A stretch of DNA of 64,000 nucleotides from Pseudomonadota bacterium (GTDB taxonomy: Bacteria > Pseudomonadota > Gammaproteobacteria > Ga0077536), in the NCBI GenBank assembly GCA_018668255.1, contig JABISZ010000024.1, forward strand, positions 1 through 64,000. The letters are read 5' to 3'. Shown here piece after piece: positions 1 to 11,713 of the stretch (position 1 is its first letter; every line of letters begins with the position of its first letter). A program made the position numbers and the translations under genes. Below the pieces are notes generated by a model. The model saw only the letters and a list, made by a program, of their open reading frames with translations. It was not told where the DNA came from and ran no database searches.

Positions 1-573
1 AGGTCATATATTGTTCCCTAGAACGCCAATAATGATAGTTTGAAAGCCATATAGGAAGTCATGACAAATATTAGATTAAAAAGGGAAGGATTTAATTCCT
101 AATTAGATACTTAAATACAGTCGTAGCGACATTTTTTTCGATATTGGGCAGTTCAGTGTTAATTTTTACATCATTTAGACAAAAATCTCCTCACAATTAT
201 GCGGCAGACGGATATCAAGAGAAAAATACGCGTTTTTTGAAGAACGAGGTGGAGCTGTTTTCCACTTAGAGAAGGATTGCAAATTTGATGATTTAGCGCA
301 GTCTATAGATATCGATTTTTTTGAAATCTGGGTTACATGAATCGATATTGATATGAATTACAACTCTCGTCTTAACTAAAATATTTTGGATTTAGTGCAT
401 TCGACTTGTTCCAAGCATGGAAATAACGCTAATAGCGAAAGTTGTATAGAATCGAGCTTGCAGATTTATAAATCTCGTTGAGAAAAAACCACCATTCTGT
501 TAGCTTCTCTATTCTAATATAAAGTCTGCAAACAGCATGAACACAGTAATTTGGAACCCAAAGTGAATTTATA

Positions 574-2193
574 ATGACACGTTATGTCTTTGTTACCGGT
601 GGCGTTGTTTCTAGTCTTGGGAAAGGGATTGCAGCTGCATCTTTAGGGACTATTTTAGAATCAAGAGGATTGACGGTTTCAATGGTTAAGCTCGATCCGT
701 ACATTAATGTTGATCCGGGAACCATGAGTCCATTTCAGCATGGTGAGGTTTTCGTAACTGAAGATGGCGCTGAAACAGACTTAGATCTAGGCCACTATGA
801 AAGGTTTGTGCGCTGTGGGACTTCCTCTAGTAGCAGTCACACTACCGGTAAAATTTATGCCAGCGTAATACGCAAAGAGAGAAAAGGCGAGTATCTTGGG
901 GCTACTGTGCAAGTTATCCCACATATTACCGATGAGATAATTCGCTGTATTAAACAAGGCGCTGGCGATGCTGATATAGCTCTGATTGAGATAGGAGGTA
1001 CAGTAGGTGATATCGAATCACTACCTTTTTTAGAGGCAATTAGGCAAATAAGAAATGAAGTTGGACTGACCAAAAGTCTATTTATTCATCTAACGTTGGT
1101 CCCATTTATTCCTTCCGCTGGAGAAATGAAAACTAAGCCTACCCAGCACTCGGTGAAGGAACTTAGATCCATTGGGATTCAGCCGGATATTCTTTTGTGT
1201 CGTGCTGATCGTGATATTCCTGAGGTGGAACGTCAAAAAATTGCTTTGTTCACTAACGTTGAGAAACGAGCGGTTATTACCGCCAGAGACGCGGAAACTA
1301 TATATAAAATACCCTTGTTATTAAATGCGGAGGGTTTAGACGATATAGTGATGGAAAAATTTGGGCTAGATGTTGGTCCAGCTGATTTAACTCAATGGGC
1401 TGATGTTGTAAACGCGCTTGAGAACCCTATACAGGAAGTGAATATTGCCATGGTGGGTAAGTATGTTGACCTAACGGAGTCTTACAAATCGCTTTCTGAG
1501 GCACTAATTCACGCCGGCATACACACAAGAACCAAGGTCAACATTAAATATATCGATTCTGAGCAAGTAGAGTTAGAAGGTATTAGATTGTTGGAGTCAG
1601 TCGATGCTATTTTGGTTCCTGGTGGCTTTGGTGACAGAGGGATAGAAGGAAAGATTATGGCGGCAGGCTATGCTCGTAAAACATCTACTCCTTATTTTGG
1701 AATCTGCCTCGGTATGCAGGCAGCTGTAATTGAGTTCGCTCGAAATGTAGCTAATTTAGACGGGGCACACAGCACTGAATTTGATCAAAATACACCCAAA
1801 CCAGTTATCGCATTAATTACTGAGTGGACTACTGAAGAAGGGAAACAAGAGCATCGCTCTGAAGATAGCGAGATCGGTGGGACGATGAGACTGGGAGGAC
1901 AATCGTGTCAATTGGCACCTGGTAGTCTCGTGGCCAAAGCCTACGACTCCTCTATTATTGTCGAGCGTCATCGTCATCGATACGAATTTAATAACACTTA
2001 CGCGGCGAAGCTTGAGGCTTCGGGTATGGAGATTGTAGGGCGCTCTGCAGACGGGCAGCTAGTTGAAATTATTGAGGTTGCTGGTCATCCATGGTTTGTC
2101 GGGTGCCAGTTTCACCCCGAGTTTACTTCTACTCCGAGAGAGGGACATCCGCTTTTCTCTAAGTTTATAAGCGCGGCAATTGATAATAAATGA
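574..2193 (+). CDS. pyrG: CTP synthase
   Basis: 539 aa ORF starting [26 protein letters not shown]-terminal class I GATase motif GICLGMQ; overlaps kdsA by ATGA. Confidence 0.98.
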   Translation: MTRYVFVTGGVVSSLGKGIAAASLGTILESRGLTVSMVKLDPYINVDPGTMSPFQHGEVFVTEDGAETDLDLGHYERFVRCGTSSSSSHTTGKIYASVIRKERKGEYLGATVQVIPHITDEIIRCIKQGAGDADIALIEIGGTVGDIESLPFLEAIRQIRNEVGLTKSLFIHLTLVPFIPSAGEMKTKPTQHSVKELRSIGIQPDILLCRADRDIPEVERQKIALFTNVEKRAVITARDAETIYKIPLLLNAEGLDDIVMEKFGLDVGPADLTQWADVVNALENPIQEVNIAMVGKYVDLTESYKSLSEALIHAGIHTRTKVNIKYIDSEQVELEGIRLLESVDAILVPGGFGDRGIEGKIMAAGYARKTSTPYFGICLGMQAAVIEFARNVANLDGAHSTEFDQNTPKPVIALITEWTTEEGKQEHRSEDSEIGGTMRLGGQSCQLAPGSLVAKAYDSSIIVERHRHRYEFNNTYAAKLEASGMEIVGRSADGQLVEIIEVAGHPWFVGCQFHPEFTSTPREGHPLFSKFISAAIDNK

Positions 2194-2996
2194 AGTTATT
2201 TGATTACGACATCGGGGCTGATTTCCCTTTTTTTCTGATCTCTGGCCCTTGTGTCATTGAAAGCGAGACACTCGTTTTAGAGACGGCAGAGACTTTAAAG
2301 GATATTACGCAAGAGTTAGGGATCCCTTTCGTTTTCAAAGCATCTTTTGATAAAGCTAATAGGACTTCCCATGAGAGTTATCGAGGGCCTGGTATCGAGA
2401 AAGGGCTGCGTATACTGGAGCGGGTGCGAGGCGAGTTGGGCTTGCGGATACTGACGGATGTTCATGAGGATACGCCGCTAGATGAAGTATGCTCTGTAGT
2501 AGATATTCTTCAGACACCTGCTTTTCTGTGTCGACAGACTAACTTTATTCAAACTGTCGCGCGGCAAGGGAAACCAGTAAATATAAAAAAAGGACAGTTC
2601 TTAGCCCCTTGGGACATGAAAAATGTAATAGAAAAGGCTTATGCAACTGGCAATCAAGAGATAATGGTTTGTGAGCGCGGGACGTCTTTTGGCTATAATT
2701 ATTTAGTATCTGATATGCGCAGTCTTGTTATCATGCGAGACACTGGATGTCCCGTGGTGTTTGATGCCACGCATTCAGTGCAGCTGCCGGGGGGCAGTGG
2801 CGCGACGTCTGGAGGACAGAGAGAATTTGTCTCCACTTTAGCTAGTGCCGCAGTCGCCTCTGGAGTGTCTGGGATTTTTATGGAAACTCATCCTGATCCC
2901 GATCAAGCTTTGAGTGATGGTCCAAATTCGCTGCCCCTATCAGAAATGAAAAAGCTATTGGAAAAACTTAAGAAGTTAGATCAGGTAGTTAAATAA
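2190..2996 (+). CDS. kdsA: 3-deoxy-8-phosphooctulonate synthase
   Basis: 268 aa; [24 protein letters not shown] motifs; canonical pyrG-kdsA-eno order. Confidence 0.97.
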   Translation: MKLFDYDIGADFPFFLISGPCVIESETLVLETAETLKDITQELGIPFVFKASFDKANRTSHESYRGPGIEKGLRILERVRGELGLRILTDVHEDTPLDEVCSVVDILQTPAFLCRQTNFIQTVARQGKPVNIKKGQFLAPWDMKNVIEKAYATGNQEIMVCERGTSFGYNYLVSDMRSLVIMRDTGCPVVFDATHSVQLPGGSGATSGGQREFVSTLASAAVASGVSGIFMETHPDPDQALSDGPNSLPLSEMKKLLEKLKKLDQVVK

Positions 2997-3024
2997 AAAC
3001 CAGCGGAGAACGGATAGTAAAGTA

Positions 3025-4311
3025 ATGTCAAAAATAAAAAACATACAAGCAATAGAAGTGATTGATTCTCGAGGTAACCCTACAGTCTATTCCGAAGTCA
3101 CGACTGAATCAGGTCATGTAGGGAAGGCTACTGTGCCCTCCGGCGCATCTACCGGTGAACGTGAGGCGGTAGAGCTGAGAGATAACGATCAAAATAGGTA
3201 TTTTGGTAAAGGAGTCCAAAATGCAATTGCTAATGTGAATGGTCCTATCAGCAAAATACTTCTGGAGAAAGATGTCTCGGATCAATATTTGATTGATATG
3301 TTGATGGTAGAACTGGATGGTACTGAAAATAAATCTAAGCTTGGAGCTAACGCAATGCTTGCGGTTTCTATGGCGGTCGCCCATGCCGCAGCTGCGGTGG
3401 AAAGTAAACCTTTGTACGAAAGTCTCCGGTCTCGCGAGGAATATATCCTGCCAGTCCCTTTAATGAATGTAATTAATGGAGGTATGCACGCCAACAACAG
3501 CATCGACTTCCAGGAGTTCATGATTTTACCAGTGGGTGCTTCAACCTTTAAAGAAGCGGTTCGCTATGGCGCTGAGGTTTTTCACTCGCTTAAAAAGATC
3601 CTAGAGGAGTCTGGCCATAGCACAGCTGTAGGAGATGAAGGAGGCTTTGCTCCTAATTTGGCTTCAAATGAGGCAGCGTTACAATTGATGGTTTCAGCGG
3701 TCGAAAAGGCTGGCTATCGCCTCGGTGAGGATATTTGTTTTGGTTTAGATGTAGCCAGTTCTGAATTCTACAAAGATGATAAGTACCATCTTGCATCTGA
3801 AGACCTGCACCTTGATTCTGTTGGTATGGCAGAACTTCTGCAGTCTTGGTGTGAAAAATATCCTATCGTAACGATCGAAGACGGGATGGACCAAAATGAT
3901 TGGGATGGGTGGAAAGTACTCACAGATAAGATAGGTAAAGAAGTTCAGTTAGTAGGTGATGATCTTTTTGTGACCGACACTGCTACCCTTGCGAAAGGGA
4001 TCAATTCTGGAGTGGCAAATTCAATTTTAATTAAAGTTAATCAGATAGGAACTTTGACCGAAACTTTCGGCGCGATTAATTTGGCCCAAGACAATAATTA
4101 TACGGCAGTCGTATCGCACCGCTCTGGAGAGACTGAGGATACCACTATTGCGGACATTGCTTGCGCCTATAGTGCGGGTCAAATCAAGACGGGTTCTATG
4201 TCGCGTTCTGATCGTATGGCTAAGTACAATCGATTATTGGTGATAGAAAATCAGCTTGGAAGTAGAGCAAGCTATCTTGGTTTAGAGACCTACCCTAATT
4301 GTCGCTTATGA
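3025..4311 (+). CDS. eno: enolase
   Basis: 428 aa; [38 protein letters not shown] motifs. Confidence 0.98.
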   Translation: MSKIKNIQAIEVIDSRGNPTVYSEVTTESGHVGKATVPSGASTGEREAVELRDNDQNRYFGKGVQNAIANVNGPISKILLEKDVSDQYLIDMLMVELDGTENKSKLGANAMLAVSMAVAHAAAAVESKPLYESLRSREEYILPVPLMNVINGGMHANNSIDFQEFMILPVGASTFKEAVRYGAEVFHSLKKILEESGHSTAVGDEGGFAPNLASNEAALQLMVSAVEKAGYRLGEDICFGLDVASSEFYKDDKYHLASEDLHLDSVGMAELLQSWCEKYPIVTIEDGMDQNDWDGWKVLTDKIGKEVQLVGDDLFVTDTATLAKGINSGVANSILIKVNQIGTLTETFGAINLAQDNNYTAVVSHRSGETEDTTIADIACAYSAGQIKTGSMSRSDRMAKYNRLLVIENQLGSRASYLGLETYPNCRL

Positions 4312-4321
4312 AGGATTCCTC

Positions 4322-4597
4322 TTGCGATTATTGAGCTTACTACTTGCGGCGTTGTTTATGTATTTTCAATACGCTTTGTGGTTCGGAGATGGTGGTGCCA
4401 GGGAAGTGGCGGTTCTTCAGAATAAGATTGAATCAAGAGAAATAAAAATCACCCAAATTCAGGAGAGAAATATGTCTTTGTCTGCAGAGGTTGCAGATCT
4501 CGAAAAGGGACTAGAGGCAGTTGAAGAAAGAGCCCGAAACTTGATAGGTCTAATAAAAAAAGACGAAGTATTTTTCAGGATTAATGAAAATCACTAG
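4322..4597 (+). CDS. ftsB: cell division protein FtsB
   Basis: 91 aa, TTG start, N-terminal TM then coiled coil, between eno and ispD. Confidence 0.85.
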   Translation: MRLLSLLLAALFMYFQYALWFGDGGAREVAVLQNKIESREIKITQIQERNMSLSAEVADLEKGLEAVEERARNLIGLIKKDEVFFRINENH

Positions 4598-4665
4598 GTG
4601 GAATCTGAGGTTGCTATGAAAAGAGGTTGGCAGCATCTATTTGCAAGTTAGGCAAGGTGAAATGT

Positions 4666-5391
4666 ATGTCGAAATCAGATGATGTGTACGCTATCGTTCC
4701 TGCAGCGGGGAGTGGGAAGAGAATGGAGAGTGATGTTCCTAAGCAATATTTGAAAGTCGATGATGAATTAGTCATCGTTCGAACACTATCACGGATTTTC
4801 TCGCACCCACGGGTGACTAAGATTGTTGTGGCGTTATCGGAAGAAGACGACTTTTTTGAAAAGCATGTTCAGCCAATATCTGAAAAATATGTATCTGTTA
4901 TAGGTGGGGCTGAGAGATGCCATTCGGTTTTAGCAGGCGCTAGATATCTGAGCCAATTCGCTCATCACGAAAGCTTGGTTATGGTACATGACGCCGCTCG
5001 ACCGTGCGTACGATGCGACGATATAGCAGCCCTTGTTGAAAAGGCGAGCCAAAGTAAATGTGGCGTTGTTCTAGGTATGCCAGTAAGAGATACCCTGAAA
5101 AGCTGCGCCAATGACACAACAATCAAAAAGACGATAGACCGTTCTGGTTTGTGGCAAGCTTTAACGCCTCAGATTTTCTCCCTTGGTCTTCTTATAGAGG
5201 CTTTAGAAGCTGCAATTAAGGACGGGCACTTCGTAACAGATGAGGCTCAGGCTATGGAATATAGTGGTTATAAATGTGAAATCTTAGAGGGGCATGCTGA
5301 TAATATTAAAATTACACGACCTTCAGATCTTTTGATGGCCTCAGTCATACTAAAGACTCAGGCCGAAGAAAATAGGAAGAACCTAGCATGA
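4666..5391 (+). CDS. ispD: 2-C-methyl-D-erythritol 4-phosphate cytidylyltransferase
   Basis: AIVPAAGSGKRM nucleotidyltransferase motif; ATG at 4666 preferred over the TTG at 4627 in the ORF track; ATGA overlap with ispF. Confidence 0.95.
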   Translation: MSKSDDVYAIVPAAGSGKRMESDVPKQYLKVDDELVIVRTLSRIFSHPRVTKIVVALSEEDDFFEKHVQPISEKYVSVIGGAERCHSVLAGARYLSQFAHHESLVMVHDAARPCVRCDDIAALVEKASQSKCGVVLGMPVRDTLKSCANDTTIKKTIDRSGLWQALTPQIFSLGLLIEALEAAIKDGHFVTDEAQAMEYSGYKCEILEGHADNIKITRPSDLLMASVILKTQAEENRKNLA

Positions 5392-5870
5392 GAATTGGTC
5401 ATGGTTACGATGTACATCGGTTTGAGAGCGGAGATCATGTCTTTTTAGGAGGAGTGAAAATTCCTTTCACTAAGGGTTTGTTAGCTCACTCCGACGGAGA
5501 CGTTCTTTTGCACGCTATTTGTGATGCACTTCTCGGCGCCGCGGGTTTGGGGGACATAGGTCGACTGTTTCCAGACACGGAGTCAAACTTCAAAGGAGTG
5601 AGCAGTCGAGTATTACTAAAAGAGGTTGGCGCTCTTTTGGAGAAGAAAGGCTTTCGCGTCGTCAATATAGACGCTACCGTGCTGGCAGAAGCACCTAAGG
5701 TTACCCCTTATGCCGACCAAATGTGTGGAAACATAGCTTCAGATCTAAACATTGTATCTACGGCGGTTAACGTCAAGGGCACAACTACTGAAAAAATGGG
5801 TTTTCTTGGCCGAGGTGATGGAATAGCATCAGAGGCCGTATGTCTATTAGAATCCAATGGCCCTCAATAG
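5388..5870 (+). CDS. ispF: 2-C-methyl-D-erythritol 2,4-cyclodiphosphate synthase
   Basis: 160 aa; MRIGHGYDVHRF, AHSDGDVLLHAICDALLGA motifs. Confidence 0.97.
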   Translation: MRIGHGYDVHRFESGDHVFLGGVKIPFTKGLLAHSDGDVLLHAICDALLGAAGLGDIGRLFPDTESNFKGVSSRVLLKEVGALLEKKGFRVVNIDATVLAEAPKVTPYADQMCGNIASDLNIVSTAVNVKGTTTEKMGFLGRGDGIASEAVCLLESNGPQ

Positions 5871-6400
5871 CGTAGAGCGCTTCTCAGTAGCAGGTAAACC
5901 GCCCCTGATCCGCCTTTTTCCGGAGGGGCATCAGTGAAAGCTAAAACTCTCTCATCTTGTTGCAACCAGCTTCGAACCTTTGGTTTCAGTACAGATTTTC
6001 CCTGACTGGAGTTTAATCCTTTTCCGTGAATGACTAGAATAGCGGTTATAGAATCTCTCTGAGCAGTTTGGAGAACGTCTTGTAAGACTGCACGTGCTTC
6101 GTTTATTGTCAGCCCATGTAGGTCAACCTGACATGTTATTGGATACTGATTACGCTTAAGCTTTCGCATCATCCTGTTCTGAACCCCAACTTTTTTGTAT
6201 TCGCTGATGATTACGGTTCCACATTCATCGCTCCACATTACAGGATCAGTCTTTGGGCGAGTCTCTGGAGAAAAGGTCTTAGAAGAACCCTTGTGCTTTG
6301 GGCTCTTTGGGGGGGTATAAGTGTTTTCAGATCGAATAGGCGCAACCCCGTCAATAAGCTGCGAAAATGTTACAGACTTTTGACTTGGTTTTTCTTTCAT
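5864..6400 (-). CDS. Smr-domain protein (SmrA/SmrB-like endonuclease domain)
   Basis: 178 aa; VDLHGLTINEARAVL and VIHGKGLNS Smr motifs; tail-to-tail overlap with ispF. Confidence 0.85.
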   Translation of the reverse strand: MKEKPSQKSVTFSQLIDGVAPIRSENTYTPPKSPKHKGSSKTFSPETRPKTDPVMWSDECGTVIISEYKKVGVQNRMMRKLKRNQYPITCQVDLHGLTINEARAVLQDVLQTAQRDSITAILVIHGKGLNSSQGKSVLKPKVRSWLQQDERVLAFTDAPPEKGGSGAVYLLLRSALRY

Positions 6401-6418
6401 AAGGTAACACTCAACTCA

Positions 6419-9400
6419 TTATTGCTGAGACCATTGCTTTGCATTGTGGAAAATTTCCATCCAAATACTTTCAGTCTCTGCTTTTCTCGCAGACGTCCAT
6501 GAAAGTTGACGGTTTAGGAACACTCTTTCTGGATGTGGCATCATAATCGTAACTCGGCCATCATCGGAACAAACTCCTGCAATTCCATCTTCGGAACCGT
6601 TTGGATTCGCTGGGTAACGCGTCGCGATGTTTCCATAATTATCAACATAGCGTAAGCATGAGTTATGTCCGTTAGCTCGAGTCTTCTCGTAACTTGTCCG
6701 CCCTTCTCCGTGTGATACTACAATAGGGGCTTTGGCACCTTCTAATCCTTGTAATAGGATTGATTTAGACGATTCTATCTCAACCATAGTTAGCCTCGCC
6801 TCAAATTGAGTGGATTCGTTTTTGAGAAAAGAAGGCCAATTAGCTGCGCCCGGGATGAAATCCCTGAGTGACGAAAGCATCTGACATCCGTTACAGACTC
6901 CAAGTGTGAAAGTATTCTCTCGATTAAAGAATGACTCAAAAGAAGATTTTACCTCCAGGTTATAACGCACAGTTCCGGCCCAGCCCATGCCAGCGCCCAT
7001 TACATCCCCATAGGAAAATCCACCGCAGAAGGCTAAGCCATTTATGTTTTCAAGATCCTCTCTGCCCATAAGGATGTCAGACATGTGGATGTCTACAGCT
7101 TCAAAGCCTGCCCGAATAAAGGCAGCAGCCATCTCTGTCTGACCATTTATCCCTTGTTCTCGGAGAATTCCTATTTTGGGCTTATCCCTAGTGTGGATTA
7201 GTGGGGACCGACTCTTTGGTCCTCCATAGCCAGATATATTGAGACCTGGATCAGACTCATCTAGTATAGAAATTAACTCCTCATCTGCAGTTTTTGGGTT
7301 ATCTCGGAGTTTTTGCATTGCATGAGACGTTGCACTAAAAGAATTCAAAGTGTCGTGTAAACTGCTGGTGAGAACTTTCTGACCCTGGTGGGCGATGGTG
7401 ATTTTTTTCCCCTTCGCTATTGTTGCGATATCAGAAATATTGGCTGAAATAAGTGGGTACTGCTCAAGGAATTCTTGAAGCTCCGAGTATTTTTCTTTGT
7501 CTATTTGTATTACCGCTCCTAGTTCTTCCGAGAAAAGCGCAGCCAGCAGGTTTTCATCTTCTATATGTATATTTAGACCACAGCGACTCGAGAACGCCAT
7601 TTCGCAAAGCGTAACTATTAAGCCTCCGTCTGAGCGATCATGGTACGCCAGCAAATAGTTATTTTCGTTTAGCACTTGAATGAATTCGAAAAATTCTTTA
7701 ATGATATCTGGATTATCTAGATCTGGCGGTGGGCCGCCAAATATTCCGGCAGTCTGTTGTAAGATAGAGCCACCAAGCCTATTCTCCCCTTTACCTAGAT
7801 CTATTAAGAGTATCACGGACTCTGCATCTGTTTTTAGCTCAGGTGTTAGAGTTTTCGTCACATCACAGACAGGAGCAAAAGCCGAGATCACTAGTGAAGT
7901 CGGTGAGGTTGTTTCGTAGGATATGTCTTCTGCCTTCCATGCCGTTTTCATGGACATAGAGTCCTTGCCCACCGGGATGTTGATTCCTAAGGCTGGACAA
8001 AGCTCCATACCTACTGCCTCGACCATGGAGTAGAGTTTTGCATTCTCGCCTGAGCTGCCTTCAGACGACATCCAGTTCGCCGAAAGTGTAAGTTCAGAGA
8101 GTTGTTTGATCCTTGCAGCGCTAATGTTTGTTATAGCCTCTCCGACAGCGAGCCTTGCAGATGCGGGTCCATCTATTACAGCCACCGGTGTCCTCTCTCC
8201 CACGGCCATCGCTTCACCAACCATGTCGTCAAAACCACTCGCAGTTATCGCACAGTCTGCTACCGGTACTTGCCAAGGACCGACCATCTGGTCGCGCATG
8301 GTTAAACCACCAACTGTGCGATCTCCGATTGTGATTAGGAAACGCTTGTCCGCAACCGTCGGAAAAGATAACACTTGATGGAGAAAAATTTCTAGGTCTG
8401 CTGCACTTGTTACAGGTGTATAGTCTGCCAATTTAGACTTTACGGTAGTAGCGGTTTTGTTTATTACTGGAGTATTACCGAATAATAGCCCCATAGGGAT
8501 GTTGACCGGATAATTATCTGTTATTTCATCATGTATTATTAAGTATGGTTCTAAGGTTGCATGCCCAACAATAGCAAATGGACATCTTTCTCTATCGCAG
8601 ATGTCTTGCAGCTTCGAAATTTCAGTATCTTTTATTGCTAATACGTAACGCTCCTGAGCTTCGTTACACCAAATCTCCAATGGAGAAAGAGTTGGATCGG
8701 CAACTGGTATTTCTCTGAGACGGATCTCCCCACCTCTATGGCTATCTTGCAGAAGCTCTGGGATAGCGTTTGACAGTCCCCCAGCACCAACGTCATGAAT
8801 CATTTGAATAGGATTTTCGTCTTTCATCGAGTAGCAGACATCAATAACCTGTTGACACCGTCTTTCCATCTCGGGGTTGCCACGCTGCACAGATGCAAAA
8901 TCCAACTCGGTATCCATTGCGCCAGACTCAACTGATGATGCGGCCCCACCACCAAGTCCAATCAGCATCGCAGGTCCGCCAAGAATAACTATCTTACTAC
9001 CAATGTCTATCGTTAATTTTTCAACATCACGAGGCCTTATATTTCCAACGCCACCAGCTAACATAATGGGTTTATCGTACCCCCAGATAGAGGCACCCTC
9101 GTTTGGGAGTTCAAAAGTCCTGAAATATCCGCTGAGAGAAGGTCGACCAAATTCGTTATTAAATGCTGCTGAGCCTATAGGACCATCTCTCATGATTTCG
9201 AATGAGCTCGCTAATCTTGGATTTAGATTTCGAGCGACCTCCCAGGATTCATTTCTATTAGGTAACCTTAAGTGAGATACGGAAAATCCTGTTAGCCCTG
9301 CTTTTGGTTTTGCTCCTCGACCCGTCGCACCCTCATCACGTATTTCTCCTCCTGAGCCAGTTGCAGCTCCAGAATAAGGTGATATGGCTGTTGGGTGATT

Positions 9401-10282
9401 ATGCGTCTCTACTTTTAGAACTATGTTGGTCTGCTCAGTGATAAGTTTGTAATTCTTACTCTGTTCGTCTATCAATAGCCTTTTTGCTTTATAGCCTTGA
9501 GTTACAGCCGCGTTGTCGCGATAGGCTGATAGCACTCCGTTAGGGTTTAACTTATGCGTATTTCTTATCATATCAAACAGAGAGTAGTCTTTTGCTACGT
9601 TATCTATTTGCCAGTGAGAATTAAAAACCTTGTGTCGACAGTGTTCTGAATTTGCTTGTGCAAACATCATTAGCTCTACATCAGTAGGGTCGCGTTCTAA
9701 TCCCTGAAACGAAGACATTAAGTATTCCATTTCATTCTCTGTTAGTGCCAAGCCAAGTTCTTTGTTTGCTTTGGTCAGTTCCTTGATTCCATTTTTCATA
9801 ACTGGAATCATTCTTAGGCTTTTCCCTTTCAGTGGGTGAATAGAGGATTTTTTATTTAGAGCGTCCGTGCAACTCTCCGTCATTCTATCGTGCAACTTAT
9901 TCCGATTAGCTTTGAGTTCTTCTATCCTTGTGTCATCTGCATACCATACGACTATCCGTTCTATGTGCTCAAGGTCATCAATGCCACAGTTTTTACATAT
10001 TTCTAGCGCTTTTGTGGTCCACGGAGAGATAGTGCCGATTCTAGGGCGCACAAAAAATGCCGCGCGCTCAATGTCGGCATCGTTTATTTTCTTTTTTGAC
10101 CGAGTTAACTCTATGAGTCTGGCTTCATGTTCTTTCGAAATATTTAGCTCGTATTTGAACCGGATCAGATATAAGTATTCCGATCTCAGACTCGATACGT
10201 CATCACTACTCGTGAAAATGGCTTCTTTAATTCTTTGGAGTGAAAAATCTGAATGCGCTCGGTAGCCTTGCAGCATTAGCAT
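6419..10282 (-). CDS. purL: phosphoribosylformylglycinamidine synthase (large single-chain form)
   Basis: 1287 aa; MFAQANSEHCRHKVFN, VETHNHPTAISPYSGAATGSGGEIRDE, C-terminal GATase GVCNGCQML and MMPHPERVF. Confidence 0.98.
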   Translation of the reverse strand: MLMLQGYRAHSDFSLQRIKEAIFTSSDDVSSLRSEYLYLIRFKYELNISKEHEARLIELTRSKKKINDADIERAAFFVRPRIGTISPWTTKALEICKNCGIDDLEHIERIVVWYADDTRIEELKANRNKLHDRMTESCTDALNKKSSIHPLKGKSLRMIPVMKNGIKELTKANKELGLALTENEMEYLMSSFQGLERDPTDVELMMFAQANSEHCRHKVFNSHWQIDNVAKDYSLFDMIRNTHKLNPNGVLSAYRDNAAVTQGYKAKRLLIDEQSKNYKLITEQTNIVLKVETHNHPTAISPYSGAATGSGGEIRDEGATGRGAKPKAGLTGFSVSHLRLPNRNESWEVARNLNPRLASSFEIMRDGPIGSAAFNNEFGRPSLSGYFRTFELPNEGASIWGYDKPIMLAGGVGNIRPRDVEKLTIDIGSKIVILGGPAMLIGLGGGAASSVESGAMDTELDFASVQRGNPEMERRCQQVIDVCYSMKDENPIQMIHDVGAGGLSNAIPELLQDSHRGGEIRLREIPVADPTLSPLEIWCNEAQERYVLAIKDTEISKLQDICDRERCPFAIVGHATLEPYLIIHDEITDNYPVNIPMGLLFGNTPVINKTATTVKSKLADYTPVTSAADLEIFLHQVLSFPTVADKRFLITIGDRTVGGLTMRDQMVGPWQVPVADCAITASGFDDMVGEAMAVGERTPVAVIDGPASARLAVGEAITNISAARIKQLSELTLSANWMSSEGSSGENAKLYSMVEAVGMELCPALGINIPVGKDSMSMKTAWKAEDISYETTSPTSLVISAFAPVCDVTKTLTPELKTDAESVILLIDLGKGENRLGGSILQQTAGIFGGPPPDLDNPDIIKEFFEFIQVLNENNYLLAYHDRSDGGLIVTLCEMAFSSRCGLNIHIEDENLLAALFSEELGAVIQIDKEKYSELQEFLEQYPLISANISDIATIAKGKKITIAHQGQKVLTSSLHDTLNSFSATSHAMQKLRDNPKTADEELISILDESDPGLNISGYGGPKSRSPLIHTRDKPKIGILREQGINGQTEMAAAFIRAGFEAVDIHMSDILMGREDLENINGLAFCGGFSYGDVMGAGMGWAGTVRYNLEVKSSFESFFNRENTFTLGVCNGCQMLSSLRDFIPGAANWPSFLKNESTQFEARLTMVEIESSKSILLQGLEGAKAPIVVSHGEGRTSYEKTRANGHNSCLRYVDNYGNIATRYPANPNGSEDGIAGVCSDDGRVTIMMPHPERVFLNRQLSWTSARKAETESIWMEIFHNAKQWSQQ

Positions 10283-10324
10283 TAAACTTGATCCTTATTA
10301 AATGTTACATTGAAAAAAGTTAAC

Positions 10325-11713
10325 TTACCTCTCGCGGGCCAGTTTTGAAGCCAGTCCTATGTAATTTGATGGCGTGAGACTCCTTAATACATCTTTTGCT
10401 TTTTCTGGAATGGTTAGCGTCGTAATGAATGCATGCAAGGTATCTTTATCGATAGGGCGCCCGCGCGCGATTTCCTTGAGCTGCTCATAAGAGTCTTCTA
10501 TACCATAGCACCTCATCATTGTTTGTACGGGTTCAGTCAGGACTTCCCATGATTCATCAAGATCGGCATTCATTGTAGCCGCATTTACCCGTAACTTTTT
10601 TAAGCCTTTTGTAAGGGATATACTTGCAAGTAAGCTATACCCTACCGCGCTACCCACACTCCTTAGAACAGTAGAGTCAGTTAAGTCTCTCTGTAGTCGA
10701 GAATTTGGTAGCTTCTGAGAAAAATGTCTTAAAAGAGCACTAGAGACTCCTAAGTTTCCTTCAGCATTTTCGAAGTCGATAGGATTTATTTTATGCGGCA
10801 TAGTTGATGAACCAACTTCACCTTCAATGCGCTGTTGAGAGAAGTAGCCAGAAGAAACATAGCTCCATACGTCGCGACTAAAGTCTATAAGAATGGTATT
10901 TATTCGCGCGAGAGAATCGCAGTATTCTGAAATACAGTCGTGTGGTTCGATTTGCGTGGTATGAGAATTGAAATCTAATGAGAGACCTTCAACAAATTTT
11001 TTGGCTAGATCGGGCCAGTTGACATCAGGGCATGCGACAACATGCGCATTATAGCTTCCGACCGCTCCATTTATTTTTCCGAGAAGCTTTACCGATAATA
11101 AGCTGTTTAATTGTGTCTTGAGTCGAATGTGAAAGTTAGCGAACTCCTTGCCCATTGTAGTTGGAGTAGCATTTTGTCCATGCGTTTTCGATAGTAATGG
11201 CTGGTCTGCAAGTTCATCCGCTTTCTGACCCAAGAGCGCTAAGATTCTAGTAAGTACAGGCTCTATGACTTGATCTCGAGCGTCTCGTAGCATCATGCTA
11301 TAAGCTAAATTATTGATGTCTTCGGAGGTGCAAGAAAAATGAATGAATGACGTCGAGTCTTTTAAGGTTTCCTCAGCAGAAAATTTCTGTTTCAGGAAAT
11401 ACTCAACCGCTTTGACATCATGATTAGTATTTTTCTCGATTACTTTGATGCTTTCGGCATCTTCTGGCGTAAATTTCTGGTAAAGATTGTCTAGTTTTAG
11501 CAAAATACTGGGATCAAATGCTTTGAGGTAATGGAATTCTCTGTTCGCAGCAAGAGCTTTTAACCATTCAATTTCGACGAGAACACGATACTTGATCAGT
11601 CCGAACTCGCTCATAATAGGCCTTAAAGCCTCAGTTTGAGTGGCATACCTTCCATCTAGAGGGGAAAGTGCGGTTAAGGCAAAGGAAGGAAGTTGTTCTT
11701 CTATTAAGGGCAC
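10325..11713 (-). CDS. purB: adenylosuccinate lyase
   Basis: 462 aa; LSPLDGRY start and GSSTMPHKINPIDFENAEGN signature. Confidence 0.97.
   Translation of the reverse strand: MPLIEEQLPSFALTALSPLDGRYATQTEALRPIMSEFGLIKYRVLVEIEWLKALAANREFHYLKAFDPSILLKLDNLYQKFTPEDAESIKVIEKNTNHDVKAVEYFLKQKFSAEETLKDSTSFIHFSCTSEDINNLAYSMMLRDARDQVIEPVLTRILALLGQKADELADQPLLSKTHGQNATPTTMGKEFANFHIRLKTQLNSLLSVKLLGKINGAVGSYNAHVVACPDVNWPDLAKKFVEGLSLDFNSHTTQIEPHDCISEYCDSLARINTILIDFSRDVWSYVSSGYFSQQRIEGEVGSSTMPHKINPIDFENAEGNLGVSSALLRHFSQKLPNSRLQRDLTDSTVLRSVGSAVGYSLLASISLTKGLKKLRVNAATMNADLDESWEVLTEPVQTMMRCYGIEDSYEQLKEIARGRPIDKDTLHAFITTLTIPEKAKDVLRSLTPSNYIGLASKLARER

Noticed and set aside
8877-9275. 132 aa plus-strand ORF (with 7680-7919, 8106-8378, 9867-10265) inside purL
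   Set aside because: Antisense shadow ORFs of a long conserved purL coding region; no family features.
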